NCBI GenBank assembly: GCA_023213395.1
Contig: CM041465.1
Coordinates: 132,501,741-132,565,740 of the forward strand
Direction: 5' to 3'
Length of the DNA stretch: 64,000 nt
Origin: Cycas panzhihuaensis
Taxonomy: Eukaryota; Cycadophyta
Below are positions 1 to 12,500 of this stretch, piece by piece (the stretch's first letter is position 1; the number at the start of each line of letters is the position of its first letter). A program made the position numbers and the translations under genes. Under the pieces are notes generated by a model. That model saw only the letters and a list, made by a program, of their open reading frames with translations, made no database searches and was not told the origin of the DNA.

Positions 1-2606
1 CATTGTAGAGAATAATGAGATAAAGAGGCAAGTTGAGGAGTTGCTTGATCAAGGGGTCATAAGACCTTCATGTTCACCTTGTGGGTCACCAATTGTCTTG
101 GTGCCTAAGAAGGATGGATGATGGAGAATGTGTATAGACTTTCGTGCTTTGAATAAAATTACAATTAAAAATCGCTACCCTTTGCCTCGCATAGATGATT
201 TGCTTGATCAAATTTAGCATGCTTGTTATTTTACTAAGTTGGATTTGAAAAGCGGTTATCACCAAGTTAGGGTCAAGGAGGAGGACACATGGAAGACGGC
301 CTTCAAAACAAAGCAAGGACTCTTTGAATGGATGGTTATGCCTTTCGGATTGTGCAATGCTCCTGCAACATTCATGAGGCTAATGAATGAAATGTTAAGG
401 CCTTACTTGGATAATTTTAATTTTTAGCAACACATGGGAGGAACATTTGCAGCACATAGAAGAAGTTTTAAAGACTATGGCTAAGCATCATTTGAAGCTT
501 AATGTGAAGAAGTGTGAATTTGGCAAGGAGAACTTGATCTTCTTAGGCTTTGTGGTTGGAGGAGGAAAGTTGAGCATCGATCCACTCAAGACTCAAGCCA
601 TCCTCAAATGGCCTAGGCCAACAAACCTCACAGAGGTGAGAAGTTTTTTAGGAGCTTGTCAATACTTGAGGAAGTTTATTTTTCATTTCTCACAGGTTGC
701 AGCACCTCTACATGGATTGACAAAATCTAGTAAAAAGTTTACTTGGGGTTCCAAGGAGGAAGACGCTTTTCTTCTTTTAAAGAAGAAAATTTGTGAAGCA
801 CCGGTTTTGGCAATGCCAAATTTGCAAAGGCCTTTTGAAGTAGAAGCTGATGCAAGTGGAAATGCGATGAGAGCTGTCCTTATTCAAGATGGGAAGCCTA
901 TTGCTTACCATTCGGAAGTCTTCACCCCTCAAGTGAAGAACTACCCAACATATGATCGAGAAATATTCGCACTTCATCAAGCATGCAATCATTGGAGGTC
1001 CTACTTACTTGGAAAAGAGGTTGTAGTTCATACCGATCATAAGCCTCTTCAATTTTTACAAACCCAAAGTAAATTACAAGCAAGACACATGAAGTGGATG
1101 AGTTATTTACAACAATTCAATATTGTAATTAAGTACAAAAATGGATCTACTAACAAAATTGTTGATATGTTATCTAGACCACCTTGTTCCACTTCTTCTT
1201 CTACTTTTGTTTGTAGTTCTCTTATGAGTTTGCAAGTGGAGCCAATGCATCATGAAGAGTACAAAGACTTGTACCATGAAGATGAAGCCTTGAAGGAAGA
1301 ATTAGAGAACCTAGCAAAAGGAAGACCTTCCCAGCTTGCTTGGAAGGATGGTCTACTTTTCAAAGGGGAGTAGCTCTATGTTCCATCAAAAGGAGACAAG
1401 ATCAAGTGGCTTAGAAGCCCATACTTCTAAAGTAGCTGGTCACTTTGGTATAGAGAAGACTTTAGCAAACTTGAGAAGATATGTTGTATGGCCAAAAATG
1501 TAAAATGATGTAAAAAAATATGTAAAAGGATGTGTAATGTGTAATACTTCTAAGCCTTCTTCTAGAAAATTAGGATTGTATACACTACTTCCTATTCCCA
1601 CTAGACCTTGGGAAAGTATCTCCATTGATTTCTTAGGGGGACTTCCCATGACTAGGAAGGGACATGATTATCTCTTTGTTGTTGTAGATAGGTTCAGAAA
1701 TGATATGTCTAATACCTTGTAAGAAGACAATCACGGGGGCAGGGAAGCGGTGAGTTATTCTTTGAGCATGTATGGAAGAATTTTGGCTTGCCTTCTTCCA
1801 TCATTTCAGATCGAGACACTCGATTCCTTTCATCATTTTGGAAGTCACTATGGGAGATGATGGATACCAAATTGAAGAGGAGTACAAGTTTTCATCCTCA
1901 AACAGATGGACAAACCAAGTACCGAATGTAACTTTGGTACATTTATTGAGGGGATACAATTCCAAGTATCTAAAGACTTGGGATGAATCATTGGCTTTTC
2001 TACAATTTGCATTTAATGGAGCAATGCATGCATCACACTCTAAAGCGCCTTTTGAAGTTTGTTTGGGATACTTGCCTCAAAGTCCATTTGACTTAGAGTT
2101 TTCCATGCAAGCTAAGGAAGGATCTGTCAAAGAGAAGGAAGAGCATGACAAGGATTTAAAATACTTGGAGAAGATCCAGAGAGTCCACAAAAAAGTACAT
2201 GATCAACTTCTAAGGACTCAACAAAAGTACAAGGAAAGACATGACAAGCATAGGCAAGAGTGTACTTTTCAAGAAGGGGATTTAGTATGGTTATACTTGA
2301 GCAAGGAGAGGTTAAAAGGAGAAGGCAAGAAACTCAAACCTATAAGGTATGGACCATTCAAGATTTTGAGAAAAGTAGGTGGCAATGCTTTCCAACTTGA
2401 TCTTCCACCTTATATGCAAATATATTCGAGTAAATGCCGAATACTTAAAACTCTTTGAGCCCTCCATGCTAGATGAGGAACATGACCAATTCACTTTACC
2501 TTCAGTTGATGACTTGTATTTGGAAAGAGAGGAGCCTCTCAAGGAAGATTGTATCTTGGAGAGAAAATCTACCAAAACAAGACATAAGACACATGAATCT
2601 TCGTGA
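1..2606 (+). pseudogene. pol: Ty3/gypsy pol remnant (RT, RNase H, integrase)
   Basis: Pol would copy the element RNA and insert the cDNA. RT begins at position 1 (IVLVPKKDG near 100, [12 protein letters not shown] near 240, [12 protein letters not shown] near 340). The expected YxDD catalytic motif should follow LRPYLDNF near 415 but is absent; the reading goes straight to a stop and then to the WEEHLQHI-like stretch, so a short deletion removed it. Positions 447-1373 give the RT thumb (FLGFVVGGGKLSIDP) and RNase H with VEADAS, DREIFAL and HTDHKPL carrying the acidic residues. Integrase follows: SIDFLGGLP near 1625, an ISDRD-like stretch near 1795 in a shifted frame, then a basic tail (GDLVWLYLSKER near 2280). 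No chromodomain is visible after it. Family assignment is firm, function is lost. Confidence 0.88.
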
Positions 2607-3044
2607 TTGGAGTAGCAGGACAATTGCCTAGTAAGGCCAAGTGGTTTAGTAGGCAACAAGGAGAACAACACTTCCCCCATCTCCAATTCTAAGCCAAACA
2701 AGAGTTGGTTATTTTCCAAGGAAGGGGAGCCATGATCCAAGAGGATCTACCATATGTTTACAGGATGCAAAAAATGCTAGGCATTGGAATAACTGAAAGA
2801 GATATGGCCAAATGGTATCAAAATTATATGAAATTTTGTGTAAAGGAAGAAGACACATCCCACTACATGTGTACAGAAGGTGGGGTTCAGAAAATATCAT
2901 TTGATTAGAGTTCAAACCTTGTTTTGCATAAAATTAATCCCACAGCTAGCAGAAAAACAACAAATACATGTTATCATTAAATGAATAAAAATGTGGTCAA
3001 ATGACATCCAAATGAGCTAAAATTTTGAGGAAGCGGAGGGGACA
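2607..3044 (+). other. Non-coding tail between gypsy pol and 3' LTR
   Basis: This stretch holds a 67-codon open frame at 2705-2908 with no family resemblance that I recognise, and otherwise nothing coding. Its right end is purine-rich (GAAGCGGAGGGGA, 3030-3042), the expected place and composition for the polypurine tract that primes plus-strand DNA next to the 3' LTR. Confidence 0.5.
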
Positions 3045-3524
3045 TGTGTTCCTATACGTGTACCAAATTTGAGCCAAATTGGAGTCCGTTAAGGTCAGTT
3101 ACAAGCCGCAACTTTTAAGAATTGCATGAAGACTACTTGGACAACATGCATTCTAGTGGTTAGTGGTTATACTTGCATGATTGCCACTTGTTAAACATGT
3201 AATTTGGGTTTCTTTCTATAAATTGAGCCCTATTACGGGTTGGAGAGGTGGTTCTTGGAGGTGAAAGGCACTTGACTTGGGAAGCATCCTTGGAGAAGCA
3301 TTTTGGAGGGTTGGAGTCCCCCTTATGGTATAAATGTATCATTTATTCCTTGTAATTTAACCATTCTTTTGCTAGTTGATTTCTCCACCATTAAATGGAG
3401 ATTTTCATAGTTTAATAAAAGTACTACTCCTCATACTTTTGGAGCAATGTCAAGAATAAATGATTTGGTGTAGAATTTCCTTTTGTGGGCTCATTTTTGT
3501 TTTGATGTTATTGGGATTTCTACA
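3045..3524 (+). repeat. Probable 3' LTR of the first gypsy element
   Basis: It begins TGTG directly behind a purine-rich tract and ends TACA, giving TG...CA ends and about 480 bp. Inside are a TATA-like TATAAAT near 3216 and an AATAAA poly(A) signal near 3414, in the spacing expected of an LTR. No second copy lies in the window, so both ends are inferred. Confidence 0.5.
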
Positions 3525-3584
3525 CTAACTCCCAGGATCTCAAGGAGAAAAGGTTGATAATTGACTTTTTCATCAATTAAGCTC

Positions 3585-6500
3585 TATTTTGGGATCAGCA
3601 ATACAAGGATGCAGAACTATTCCCATTGCCATGCCAAATGGAAACATTGAAAAAGTTGGCTGAATACTCTATGTACCTGGGATGACCAAAAACTTACTAT
3701 ATGTTTCCCAATTGATTGACAACAAACTCCAAGTCTTGTTTGATGTGATGGATGCATTATTTTTGATAAATATAAAAGGAACAAAGTGATTAGTGAAGGC
3801 ATTAAAACTAATGGATCGGGAAAATTTCTTGCCTCACTAATTCACTCTGCCCTCAATGTAACTCACAATATTGATAATGATAAGCTCTGACATTTGTGCT
3901 ATGGTCACTTGTCTTATGATGCTCTATCCTTATTAAACAAACATGATATGGTAAACAAACTACTCTGGATAAAGAAAACTAACTAAGTTTGTGATACACG
4001 CATGATGAGTAAGCAACATAGATTATAATTCTCCTCCAGTACTACAAGGGCAATGTGCAAGCTCTGGCTAATTCATAGTGATGTGTGTGGCCCATTCACA
4101 CTGCCATTTGTCCAAGGTGCTCGTTACTACCTGAGATTTATAGATGACTGCACTAGGAAGATCTAGAATTATTTCCTTAAACTAAAGTCTGATGTGTTTG
4201 ATACCTTTTTCAAGGCCAAAGTTGAGAAGGAAAGTGGGCACTACATCAAATGTCTAAGAACTGACAATGGTGGAGAATTCATCTCTAATGAGTTCTCACA
4301 ATATTGCAAAAGGAATGGAATACAAAGACAATTCACAACGCCCTACACTCCTCAATCCAATGGAGTAGCAAAGAGGAAGAACAGGACCATAACAGAAATA
4401 ATAGCGTCCCTTCTGAAACGAAAGGGAGTATCCAATAGGTATTGGGTTGAAGCAACCAACACTAGTGTATACCTTCTCAACTGAAGTCCTATCAAGTCTC
4501 TAGAAAACATCACTCCTGAAGAACCCTGGTCAAGACAGAAACCTAATGTCTCACATCTTCATATCTTTGGGTCCACTGTTTACATGCATATTCCAGCTGA
4601 AAAGAGAAGGAAACTGGATGGCAAAAGCAGAAAACGTATTCTGGTAGGCTACAATGAAGTCTCCAAGGCCTATAGATGCTTGGACCCATTGACTGATAAG
4701 ATCTATCCAAGTAGAGATGTATATTTTGATGAAATATCTGATGCTGCTAAGGAGGATATAACTTCTCCCTCTGTCTCACTGGACAATATTGTCATTCCCC
4801 ATTGGGCACAACCTCACTCAAAGGAGCAACAAAGAGAGCACCACGAAACTTTGAGCAAAACCTTAGAGGACACTATTCCAATGACCTCTAGTGAAACTGT
4901 AGATCAACAATCTAGCCCCTCTTGGCAGAACTACATCACCAACAATCCAGAATGATCATCTACTCCACCACAAAAGAAAATACCAAAGTGGTATTTAAAT
5001 ACAATGGAGGAATCACGAACAAATCCAGATCTCATCCAAGAAGGTAGAAGAACTAGAAGTCAAACACATTACGGGCTTGTAGCTCACCATGACATCTTGT
5101 TTTAGCAGGCCCATGATGATCCTCACTGGACCAAGGCAATGGATGAAGAAATTGGGTCAATCTTAAAAAATAAAACTTGGGATCTAACCGAACTACCACC
5201 GGATAAACTTGTTGTCGGGTGTCAGTAGTTGTACAAGGTTAAGGAAAAGGCAGATGGGTCAATTGGAAAATATAAGGCCCGTCTTGTGGCAAAAGGATAC
5301 ACTCAGACTCAAAGGATTGGTTATGAAGAAACTTTCACCCCCATTAGCAAAATGACAACCATCAAAATTGTGATTGCACTAGATACATAGAATAATTAGC
5401 CTATATATTAGATGGATATCAAGGGAGCCTTTCTTAATGGAGATCTACAAGAGGAAGTTTACATGGAACAACCCCCTGGATATGTATCTAAAGGACAAGA
5501 ACATCTTGTCTACAAACTCAATAAAGCCCCTTATGGGTTTTAACAAGCTCCCAGGTCCTGGTATACCAAGATTGACTCCAACTTGCGGGGTGTTGGAATG
5601 AAATGATCAGAGGTTGATCCTGGACTTTATGTCCATGTTGACAAGAACAATTAGATCACTATCCTCATAGTATATGTCGATGATCTAATACTGACCGAAA
5701 ATAACACTAGTTGGATCAACTTTGTATGACTTCATTTGTCAAAGACCTTTGAAGTGACAGTCTTGGGAGAAATTCATTCCTGCCTAGGAATTGAAATTCA
5801 TAAATAGCCAGATGGAATTTTTATTCATCAAAGCAAGTATACAGCTCGAATACTAGAGGAATTCAACATGACAAATTTCAAACCATCTCCAACACCCATG
5901 TGTACTGGAACTAAGCTGACTACTGATCCATAAGGAAAACCAATAAATGAGACTCTATAGAAAATTAGTCGGGAACCTTATATGTCTTACTTCAACTCAT
6001 CCGAACATAGTGTTTGGTATGGGGCTAGTCTCAAGGTTCATGTCTACACCAAAAGAATCTCATTGGAAAGCAACCAAACATATGCTATGATATTTGCAAG
6101 TGACAAAATCTTATAGAATTCACTATATCAATCAAGGCATAACTCATTTAACTAGATACACTGACTCCGATTGGGCAGGAGATGCCAGCAACCAAAAATC
6201 AACCACATGATATTGTTTCAGCCTAGGGAATGGAATCATATCATGGAAAACCAAAAAGTAGTCCATTGTCTCCTTGTCTACATCTGAAGTTGAGTATCAA
6301 GTTGTCCAATCAACCTGCGAGGCAATCTGGCTTAGATGCCTCCTTGAAGAGTTGATATTGCCACAGGTCTCCCCAACTCCAATCAACTGTGACAACTAGA
6401 GCAGCATTCAAATGATCAAGAATCCCAATTTTCATGCTCGAACAAAGCACATTGAAGTTCATCGTCACTTCATTTGGGAGAAGGTAGACAAAGGGGAAAT

Positions 6501-6621
6501 CAAATTGATCTATTGTCCTAGCTCAGAGCAACTTGTTGACATCTTCACAAAGCCTCTCTCTAAGGACAAATTTCTGTGCCTTAGAGACAAAATTGGAATG
6601 AAAGAAAAGGATCAAACATAA
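3585..6621 (+). pseudogene. pol: Copia pol remnant
   Basis: Readable blocks in order: ILYVPGMTKNLLYVSQL near 3665, a GAG-pre-integrase block (CYGHLSYDAL near 3900), integrase with HSDVCGPFTLP near 4077, RTDNGGEFIS near 4258 and the QSNGVAKRKNR block near 4355 where the catalytic Glu of the usual AERKNR has become Lys. RT follows with YKARLVAKGYTQ near 5270, MDIKGAFLNGDLQEEVYM near 5412 and an intact YVDD near 5672; RNase H ends with ARTKHIEVHRHF near 6440 and VDIFTKPLS near 6537. More than fifteen stops and several frameshifts are spread over the length, so it is an old, inactive copy. Confidence 0.87.
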
Positions 6622-6629
6622 AGAGGGGA
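6620..6629 (+). other. Polypurine tract of the 3585-6892 Copia element
   Basis: AAAGAGGGGA lies immediately before the TGTTAG that starts the 3' LTR; all ten bases are purines, as expected for the plus-strand primer. Confidence 0.7.
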
Positions 6630-6892
6630 TGTTAGAATATAATGTCTTATCCTCTGTATATTAATGTATTATGTTTAGTGACTTAACTGTAACATTTAAT
6701 GTAAGTCATGTAACATAGATGTAACTTATTATGTTAGTCATGCCTCTAACCCTAACATGTTATTAGAGGCTTCATGTATAAATATGCATAATACCTCTCA
6801 ATATACTCAAGAGAGTTCATTATCTTCCGTCTTCTCTTATTCTCTTTGGCTCATCTGCTCTAATAACATGTGTATTACATAATTGTTCAACA
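6630..6892 (+). repeat. 3' LTR, 263 bp, of the 3585-6892 Copia element
   Basis: The repeat has TGTT...AACA ends and follows a polypurine tract. A TATAAATA box at 6777-6784 fits promoter orientation on the + strand. No partner LTR is present in the window. Confidence 0.7.
6777..6784 (+). promoter_or_regulatory. TATA box in Copia LTR
   Basis: TATAAATA about 150 bp into the 263 bp LTR, the usual place for the LTR promoter core. Identified by sequence only. Confidence 0.5.
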
Positions 6893-8751
6893 TACCGTCT
6901 TTGTATATCTTTAAATTTGCAGCATTTGATCCTTGGAAACCTTTTGAAGATGATGTTTGCATTTTGGTCTTCATCCTGTCTTGAACAAGATGTTTTTGGA
7001 ATGTAGCAATAACTCTTGTTCTTTCTTAAATAGGCTGAATACTCTTCAGTTCTGCTGCTTTGCAATAGGTTTAGTATCTGTTGATTGTCCTTCCTAAACC
7101 ATTCAACTTGATTTGCAACACAAGTGATGAAGAAATAACAATGATTCCAAAAACTGTTACAGGCCCAGAACTTTACTTGATCCTTTTCTCTAATGAAATC
7201 TTGCACCTTTATCAATATACCTGGTTCATAACCTTCTAGAATAACTATCATAGATCTTGTTCCAAGAAACTCAGCTTTGAAGTGTCCAACAAAATCATCA
7301 TGCACATTTGTTGTGAAATCATCTTCAGATAAAATAACAAGGTAAAATCATGAATTCAAACAATTTTTGCTTGTTATTGTCAATGAAATCTACCCTAATA
7401 GATTTGTTATCTTATTATCAACCAAGCAGATTGTTGATATCCCTTTATGAGAAAATTTTGGATCATTGTCTATCATGACTCCTTTTTGTTCAATAAGTAC
7501 AACTTTTCTAGCAGCAGGTAATCTCACATAAGGACAACATGCCACAACAACATGATTCACCTCTATCCCAAGGAATTCTGTCCAAATCATAGAAGATCTG
7601 TGTGAACGTATGCAACTTTTAGATAGTCTTCACCCTCTAGGTTTGTTGTAACACATCACATTGTTTCAAATGCAATCTTATTGCCTTTGACAAGGCTCTC
7701 TACTACTCTTGTAGAAAATGCTAAGCCAACATGAATCTCCTTAATAATGAGGATGAAGAATTCATTCATGTTAGACAAAAACATAAAGAATTATGTTTAA
7801 ACATATTCAACTGTAAGGCCAAACAACAGTTGTAGTATAGCAAAAATCCTCTCAATTATAATTATGATTATGGCTTCCAATCCTTCCATTAAGGTAGCCC
7901 TATGATTATGTTGTATTTCCAATGGAAAGAAATGTTTGGAGACGAGATAAATCTGCTACAACACTTTCAGATTTGTTAGGTACCTACATCACAACATTTA
8001 TTTGCAAGATAATGCACTCCAAGGATAGAATATAAACAAGGGCGATTTGGCATGAATCCTTTTTGTCTCTAATTTTCCATTTTCTTCCTCTATTTCAAAT
8101 TCTGAATGATGATTCAAAACCAAATCACTAGAAAAATCTATGTTTTTAATACAATCATCAGGAATGATTTCAGCCATTGAGATTTCTTCAGTTACTTCAT
8201 CACAATGAACCTTGATAATCGAAGACATAGATTCATATACCTTTTCTCCTTCCTTTTTATCAAAAAATGAAACATTTTCATGAGTCAATAGTGACAAAGG
8301 ATTCGTTTTTACCATCATTGAAATATGAAATGGTTGGATTGTTTGTTTTTTTGGCTCTTCTTTTCATCCTCTTTTTCTGATTTTTAGTTAAGTTGTTATA
8401 TGTAACCTGTTCCGTAAGAACAACTTTTCCTTCTGCATCTTCTGTATGTTGGTTGTTTTGTCTTGGTCCAAACTTCTCTTTGTAGAAACTCCATGCCTTA
8501 TGTGCCCTGTAAGTGGTATTGTAAGTAAAATAAGAAAAATTAAAAAATATGCCTCTTTTACTAAGCATTTCACCTGACATGGATGCAATCTAGGTAAATG
8601 CGGTATTATCCTTTTTGTCCAACCTAGGTGTTAGATTTGAATCTGCACAATCTTCTGAGATGATTTCCCATAAGCCAAAAAGAATAAACTTGTCTTTCAT
8701 AAATTCATACCATTCTTCATAATTTCCTTCATCAAGAATTAGCCAACCCAT
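6893..8751 (-). pseudogene. gag: Gag-only retroelement protein remnant (UBN2-type Copia gag)
   Basis: Reading leftwards from an ATG at 8751, the frame gives a Copia-type gag N-terminus: NYEEWYEFMKDKFILFGLWE, then DKKDNTAFT, a stop, and AHKAWSFYKEKFG near 8480. A basic KNQKKRMKRRAKK block (near 8370) and an acidic segment (8000-8270) follow, then a decayed middle, and finally EDQNANIIFKRFPRIKCC near 6940. That C-terminal end matches the end of the gag-only element at 32280-33368, so the two belong to one broad type. There is no RT or integrase. Stops and frameshifts are frequent. The 3' boundary sits exactly at the neighbouring LTR (6892), where a degraded polypurine-like stretch meets TGTTGAACA on the minus strand. 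Confidence 0.6.
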
Positions 8752-9586
8752 CTTTGATCAGATTTTTCTTCAAATCAACAGAAGAAAAGTACACACTTTC
8801 TTCACCCTTTTGAACTAGAAAAAAACTTGGAATTTTGCATCAAATTACTTCAAACTATACACCATGCTGAAGAGATTTGAACCAGAATTCTAACTCCTTA
8901 GACGGCTTGCAATTTGGACTCTCTTTGTTTGAAAAAATCTCCAAGCAACTTCGTGGGCAATTGATTGCTTCATAAACAGAGTTGACCTTCACAAGAACTC
9001 ATCATGGCTACTTCACGGAGGATCAATGTCATGTGGGCAGTCTACAAACCCTAGGTATGGCCCACAAAGCATTGTTGTCACACAAACCTCTTCATGGTAG
9101 TATGGTTTCAGCTAGTCTTAATCAGCTCGCCTTCACAATAGCCATCAAACTCTACAACATCAAGCTCTTCTTATACACGAACTTTCTTCAGTTGAACAAC
9201 CATTTGGACTTATTATCGAAATTCAAAGTTTACAAAAGTTCACTTAATATCATTGAACTTTAGACAATGGAAAAATAAATTTTATCAAAGATTTTGAAGT
9301 AGCGAAGATTTTCTGATTCCGTTGACTATGGGCATGCAATTTCGGCGATTTTGATCTATTTGTTTCTTTGAATAGATCCAACTCCTGTTGTTGATGTTTT
9401 CAAATGATCAATTCCTCATTTATAGAACAATCTTTGGCATGTAATCTCCTTGATTTGATGTCGTGTGACAGTTTTGAACGAATCTACTCATTTGTGTTTG
9501 CCTTTGTTAGGAGACTATGAGTCAATGACATTCTCTATTTCATGGGCTATGTTTGTTTGATGGTGGTGTCTTATTCTCTGTTGAAC
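8752..9586. other. Leader-like non-coding stretch between opposed elements
   Basis: To the right of the gag start at 8751 lies about 830 bp with no convincing gene. The part near 8752 probably is the leader of the minus-strand gag-only element. I looked for its 5' LTR, for a TGGTATCAGA-type primer site and for the missing 5' LTR of the + strand Copia element that starts at 9587, and found none. Confidence 0.4.
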
Positions 9587-12500
9587 ATGACCTCTTCAAT
9601 TCTTGCCCTATCCGAAGCTGATAAATTCACTAACAGTAATTATCATGTATGGAAAATAAAAATTGAAACCCTATTAAGAGCCAAGAATGCTTGGGGAATT
9701 GCCACAAGAGAAGAAGCTAAACCTAAAATGACAGGGATAGACCTAACAAGTTGGGAAGAAAGGGACAACGTAGGAGTTATAGTTTTGAAACTATCAATTT
9801 CTGACCCACTCCTTATATATGTAGAGACTTTGTCCACTATATCTGACATCTAGAAATGCTTTGAAAACTTGTCTGGACAGAAGAACAAAGCTAGGATAGT
9901 AGCTTTAAAGGAAGAGTTGTTTAAACTCCACATGAAGGAGTTTGAAAGAGTTACTGAATTTATGCATAAGGTTATTTTCTTAAGAAATGATCTCTCCAGT
10001 ATTGGTGTTGCAATTACAGATCAAGAATTAGTAGAAATGGTGGCCAATAAATTGCCCAAAGCCTTTAATGTAACAATAAACACCATCACCAACAATGATC
10101 AGATAGCGACAATGACATTGGATACTCTAACAGGGCTGCTGCTGAGGCAAGAGCTAAGGAATAAATGGTATGAAGATTCAGGAGAACTTGAGGATGCATT
10201 TGCGTCTAGACTGAACTTGGGACCCAGAGGTTGAAGTAGAGAAAGAGGGAGAACCCAAGAATCTCGAACTCCATCATGAGGTAGATGGCAAGATGCAAGG
10301 AGTTGAGGATGCGGCACAACTTCAAGAATATGTTATAACTGCAGTAAGATTGATAATTTTGCAAGTTCATGTAGGGCTTTGGACTTGTGTTATCATTGTG
10401 GCCAACCAGGACATTTTCCATACCAATGTCCACTCAAGAGAGCAAACATCTAGAGAGGGAAACATCCAATGGGAAACTACAGCAAAGAACAAATTGATGA
10501 AGAAGAAGAAGAGGAAATCGCCTTCATCATTGCACTTGTAGCAAGTCTTCAGGATAAAGACGTATGGTACATCGACTCAGGAGCATCACGCCACATGACC
10601 AGCAAAGAAGAGTGGTTTGAAACCTTGTGGCCATACACTCTAGATAGATCAGTGGAGCTAGGGGACAAATACCCCCTCGATATAAAAGGAGTGGGAACCA
10701 TAGCAGTCAAATTACAAGACAATGTCCAAAAAATTGGAAATGTACTCCTAGTTCCAGGTCTAAAAATGAACCTCTTGTCTATCTCTCAGCTTAGGAAAAA
10801 GGGGTTAAGGACTATTTTTGATGAGGAAGGATCTCGTATATCCTTGATATGAAAAACAATGGCCATGTAATTGCTAAAGGACTTGAAAGTAATGACCTGT
10901 ATAGGCTGCTTTCATACCTTGTTCTGCCTGGTGTAAAAGCATGTACTGATGTAAGTCATAATGATAAAATGTGGCATTTAAAGTATGGACACCTTCCCAT
11001 AGATAAATTAAAAACTATGAAAAAGGAAGGGTTAGTTAGTGGTCTACCATCAATCACATCTAATAATTTTGTATGTAAAAGCTGTCAATTAGGAAAACAA
11101 TATCAGCTGCCCTTCAAAGAAAGCAAGTGGCGAGCCCAGAAAAAATTAAAATTAATTCACACAGATATATGTGGACCATTCACTCCACATTCCATCAATG
11201 GATGTAGGTACTTTCTCACATTCATAGATGACTTGACCAGAAAAATCTAGGTCTATTTCTTGCACAATAAATCAGAAGCATGCGGTGTATTCAAGGAGTT
11301 CAAGGCAAAGGTTGAACTAGAGGCCGAAGTAAAAATCAAATGTATAAGATCTGATGGCAGAGGCAAGTATATCTCTAAAGAATTTCTGGAATATTTCAAA
11401 GCCAATGGGATACAAAGACAGTTCACAACACCATACACACCTCAATCTAATGGGGTTGCAGAAAGAAAGAATAGAGTTATTATGGAAATGGCTCAAAATA
11501 TGATGCATAAAAAAGGGGTTCCAAAATTATATTAGGCTGAAGTAGTAAGCACAGCATGTTATCTACTAAACAAAAGCCCAACCAAAGCTGTAAACCTTCT
11601 CACCCCAGAAGAAGCATGGACTGGAAGGAAGCCAAATGTGAGTCATTTGAAGGTGTTTGACTGCCAAGCCTTTGTTCACATACCAAACAAAAAAATAACA
11701 AAGCTTGACTCAAAAAGTCTAGAATGCATTATGGTGGGCTACAGCAAGAACTCCAAAGCTTATAAATGCATAGATTCAAAGACAAACAAGATATGTGTAA
11801 GTCGAGATGTCATTTTCAATGAAGAAGAAAATACAAATCAAATTAGAATAATAGAAAAATCACCTCAGAGTGTTTCTCAAGACACTCCTACAGAAGACGA
11901 ATCAGGCATAACTTCAGAAGATGTTTCAGAAGAATCAGTCTCACCTCAAGCTTCTCACGAAGATTCCACTTCAGAAGAAGAAGAACCATCTCCTAAGAAG
12001 TCAAAGACTGATGAGGCCAAAAAGGAAAAGAAGGTTCCTAAGTGGTACCTCAAAACTATTGAGAAAGGGGAAGGAGACATACTTCCTCATAGAACAAGGA
12101 GTCAAAAACATAGAGCCCTGTTAAGCTACATAGAACCTCAATCATATACAGAAGCAGAAGAACACACTGAATGGAGAGATGCCATGGATGTCGAATTGGA
12201 CTCCATCACCAGAAATCAAACTTGGGAATTGGTGGAACTACCACCCAACAAGCTAGTTGTAAATTGTAAATGGATTTACAAAATAAAAGGAGCAAATGGG
12301 AAGGTGGAATAATATAAGGCCAGACTAGCTGCAAAGGGATATACCCAAACAACAGGAGTGGATTATGATGAAACCTTTTCACCTGTAGCAAAGCTAAACA
12401 CTGTAAGAACAGTGATAGCTCTAGCAGCTCAAAAAAACTGGAAAATATATCAATTGGATGTCAAAAGTGCCTTTCTAAACGGTGAAATAGAAGAAGAAGT

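Larger units (their letters stand above)
1..3524 (+). mobile_element. Ty3/gypsy LTR retrotransposon, 3' part, decayed
   Basis: The window opens inside the reverse transcriptase of a gypsy element and runs through RNase H, integrase, a non-coding tail and a probable 3' LTR. Domain order RT-RNase H-integrase is what separates Ty3/gypsy from Copia. The 5' LTR, gag and protease lie outside the window. Several stops and frameshifts mean it cannot encode an active polyprotein. Confidence 0.85.
3585..6892 (+). mobile_element. Copia LTR retrotransposon, 5'-truncated
   Basis: The element starts inside the protease/GAG-pre-integrase region and continues through integrase, RT and RNase H to a polypurine tract and 3' LTR. 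Integrase ahead of RT defines Copia. Gag, leader and 5' LTR are missing; the sequence abuts the neighbouring gypsy LTR within about 60 bp, so truncation or a deletion joined the two. Confidence 0.85.

Noticed and set aside
6820-6889. Continuation of the minus-strand gag frame into the neighbouring LTR as coding sequence
   Set aside because: The gag relative at 33368 ends before the LTR; the extra codons are read-through of LTR sequence.
8278-8588. Two overlapping minus-strand frames as separate small genes
   Set aside because: One continues the gag frame of the opposed gag-only element (AHKAWSFYKEKFG), the other is its shifted shadow.
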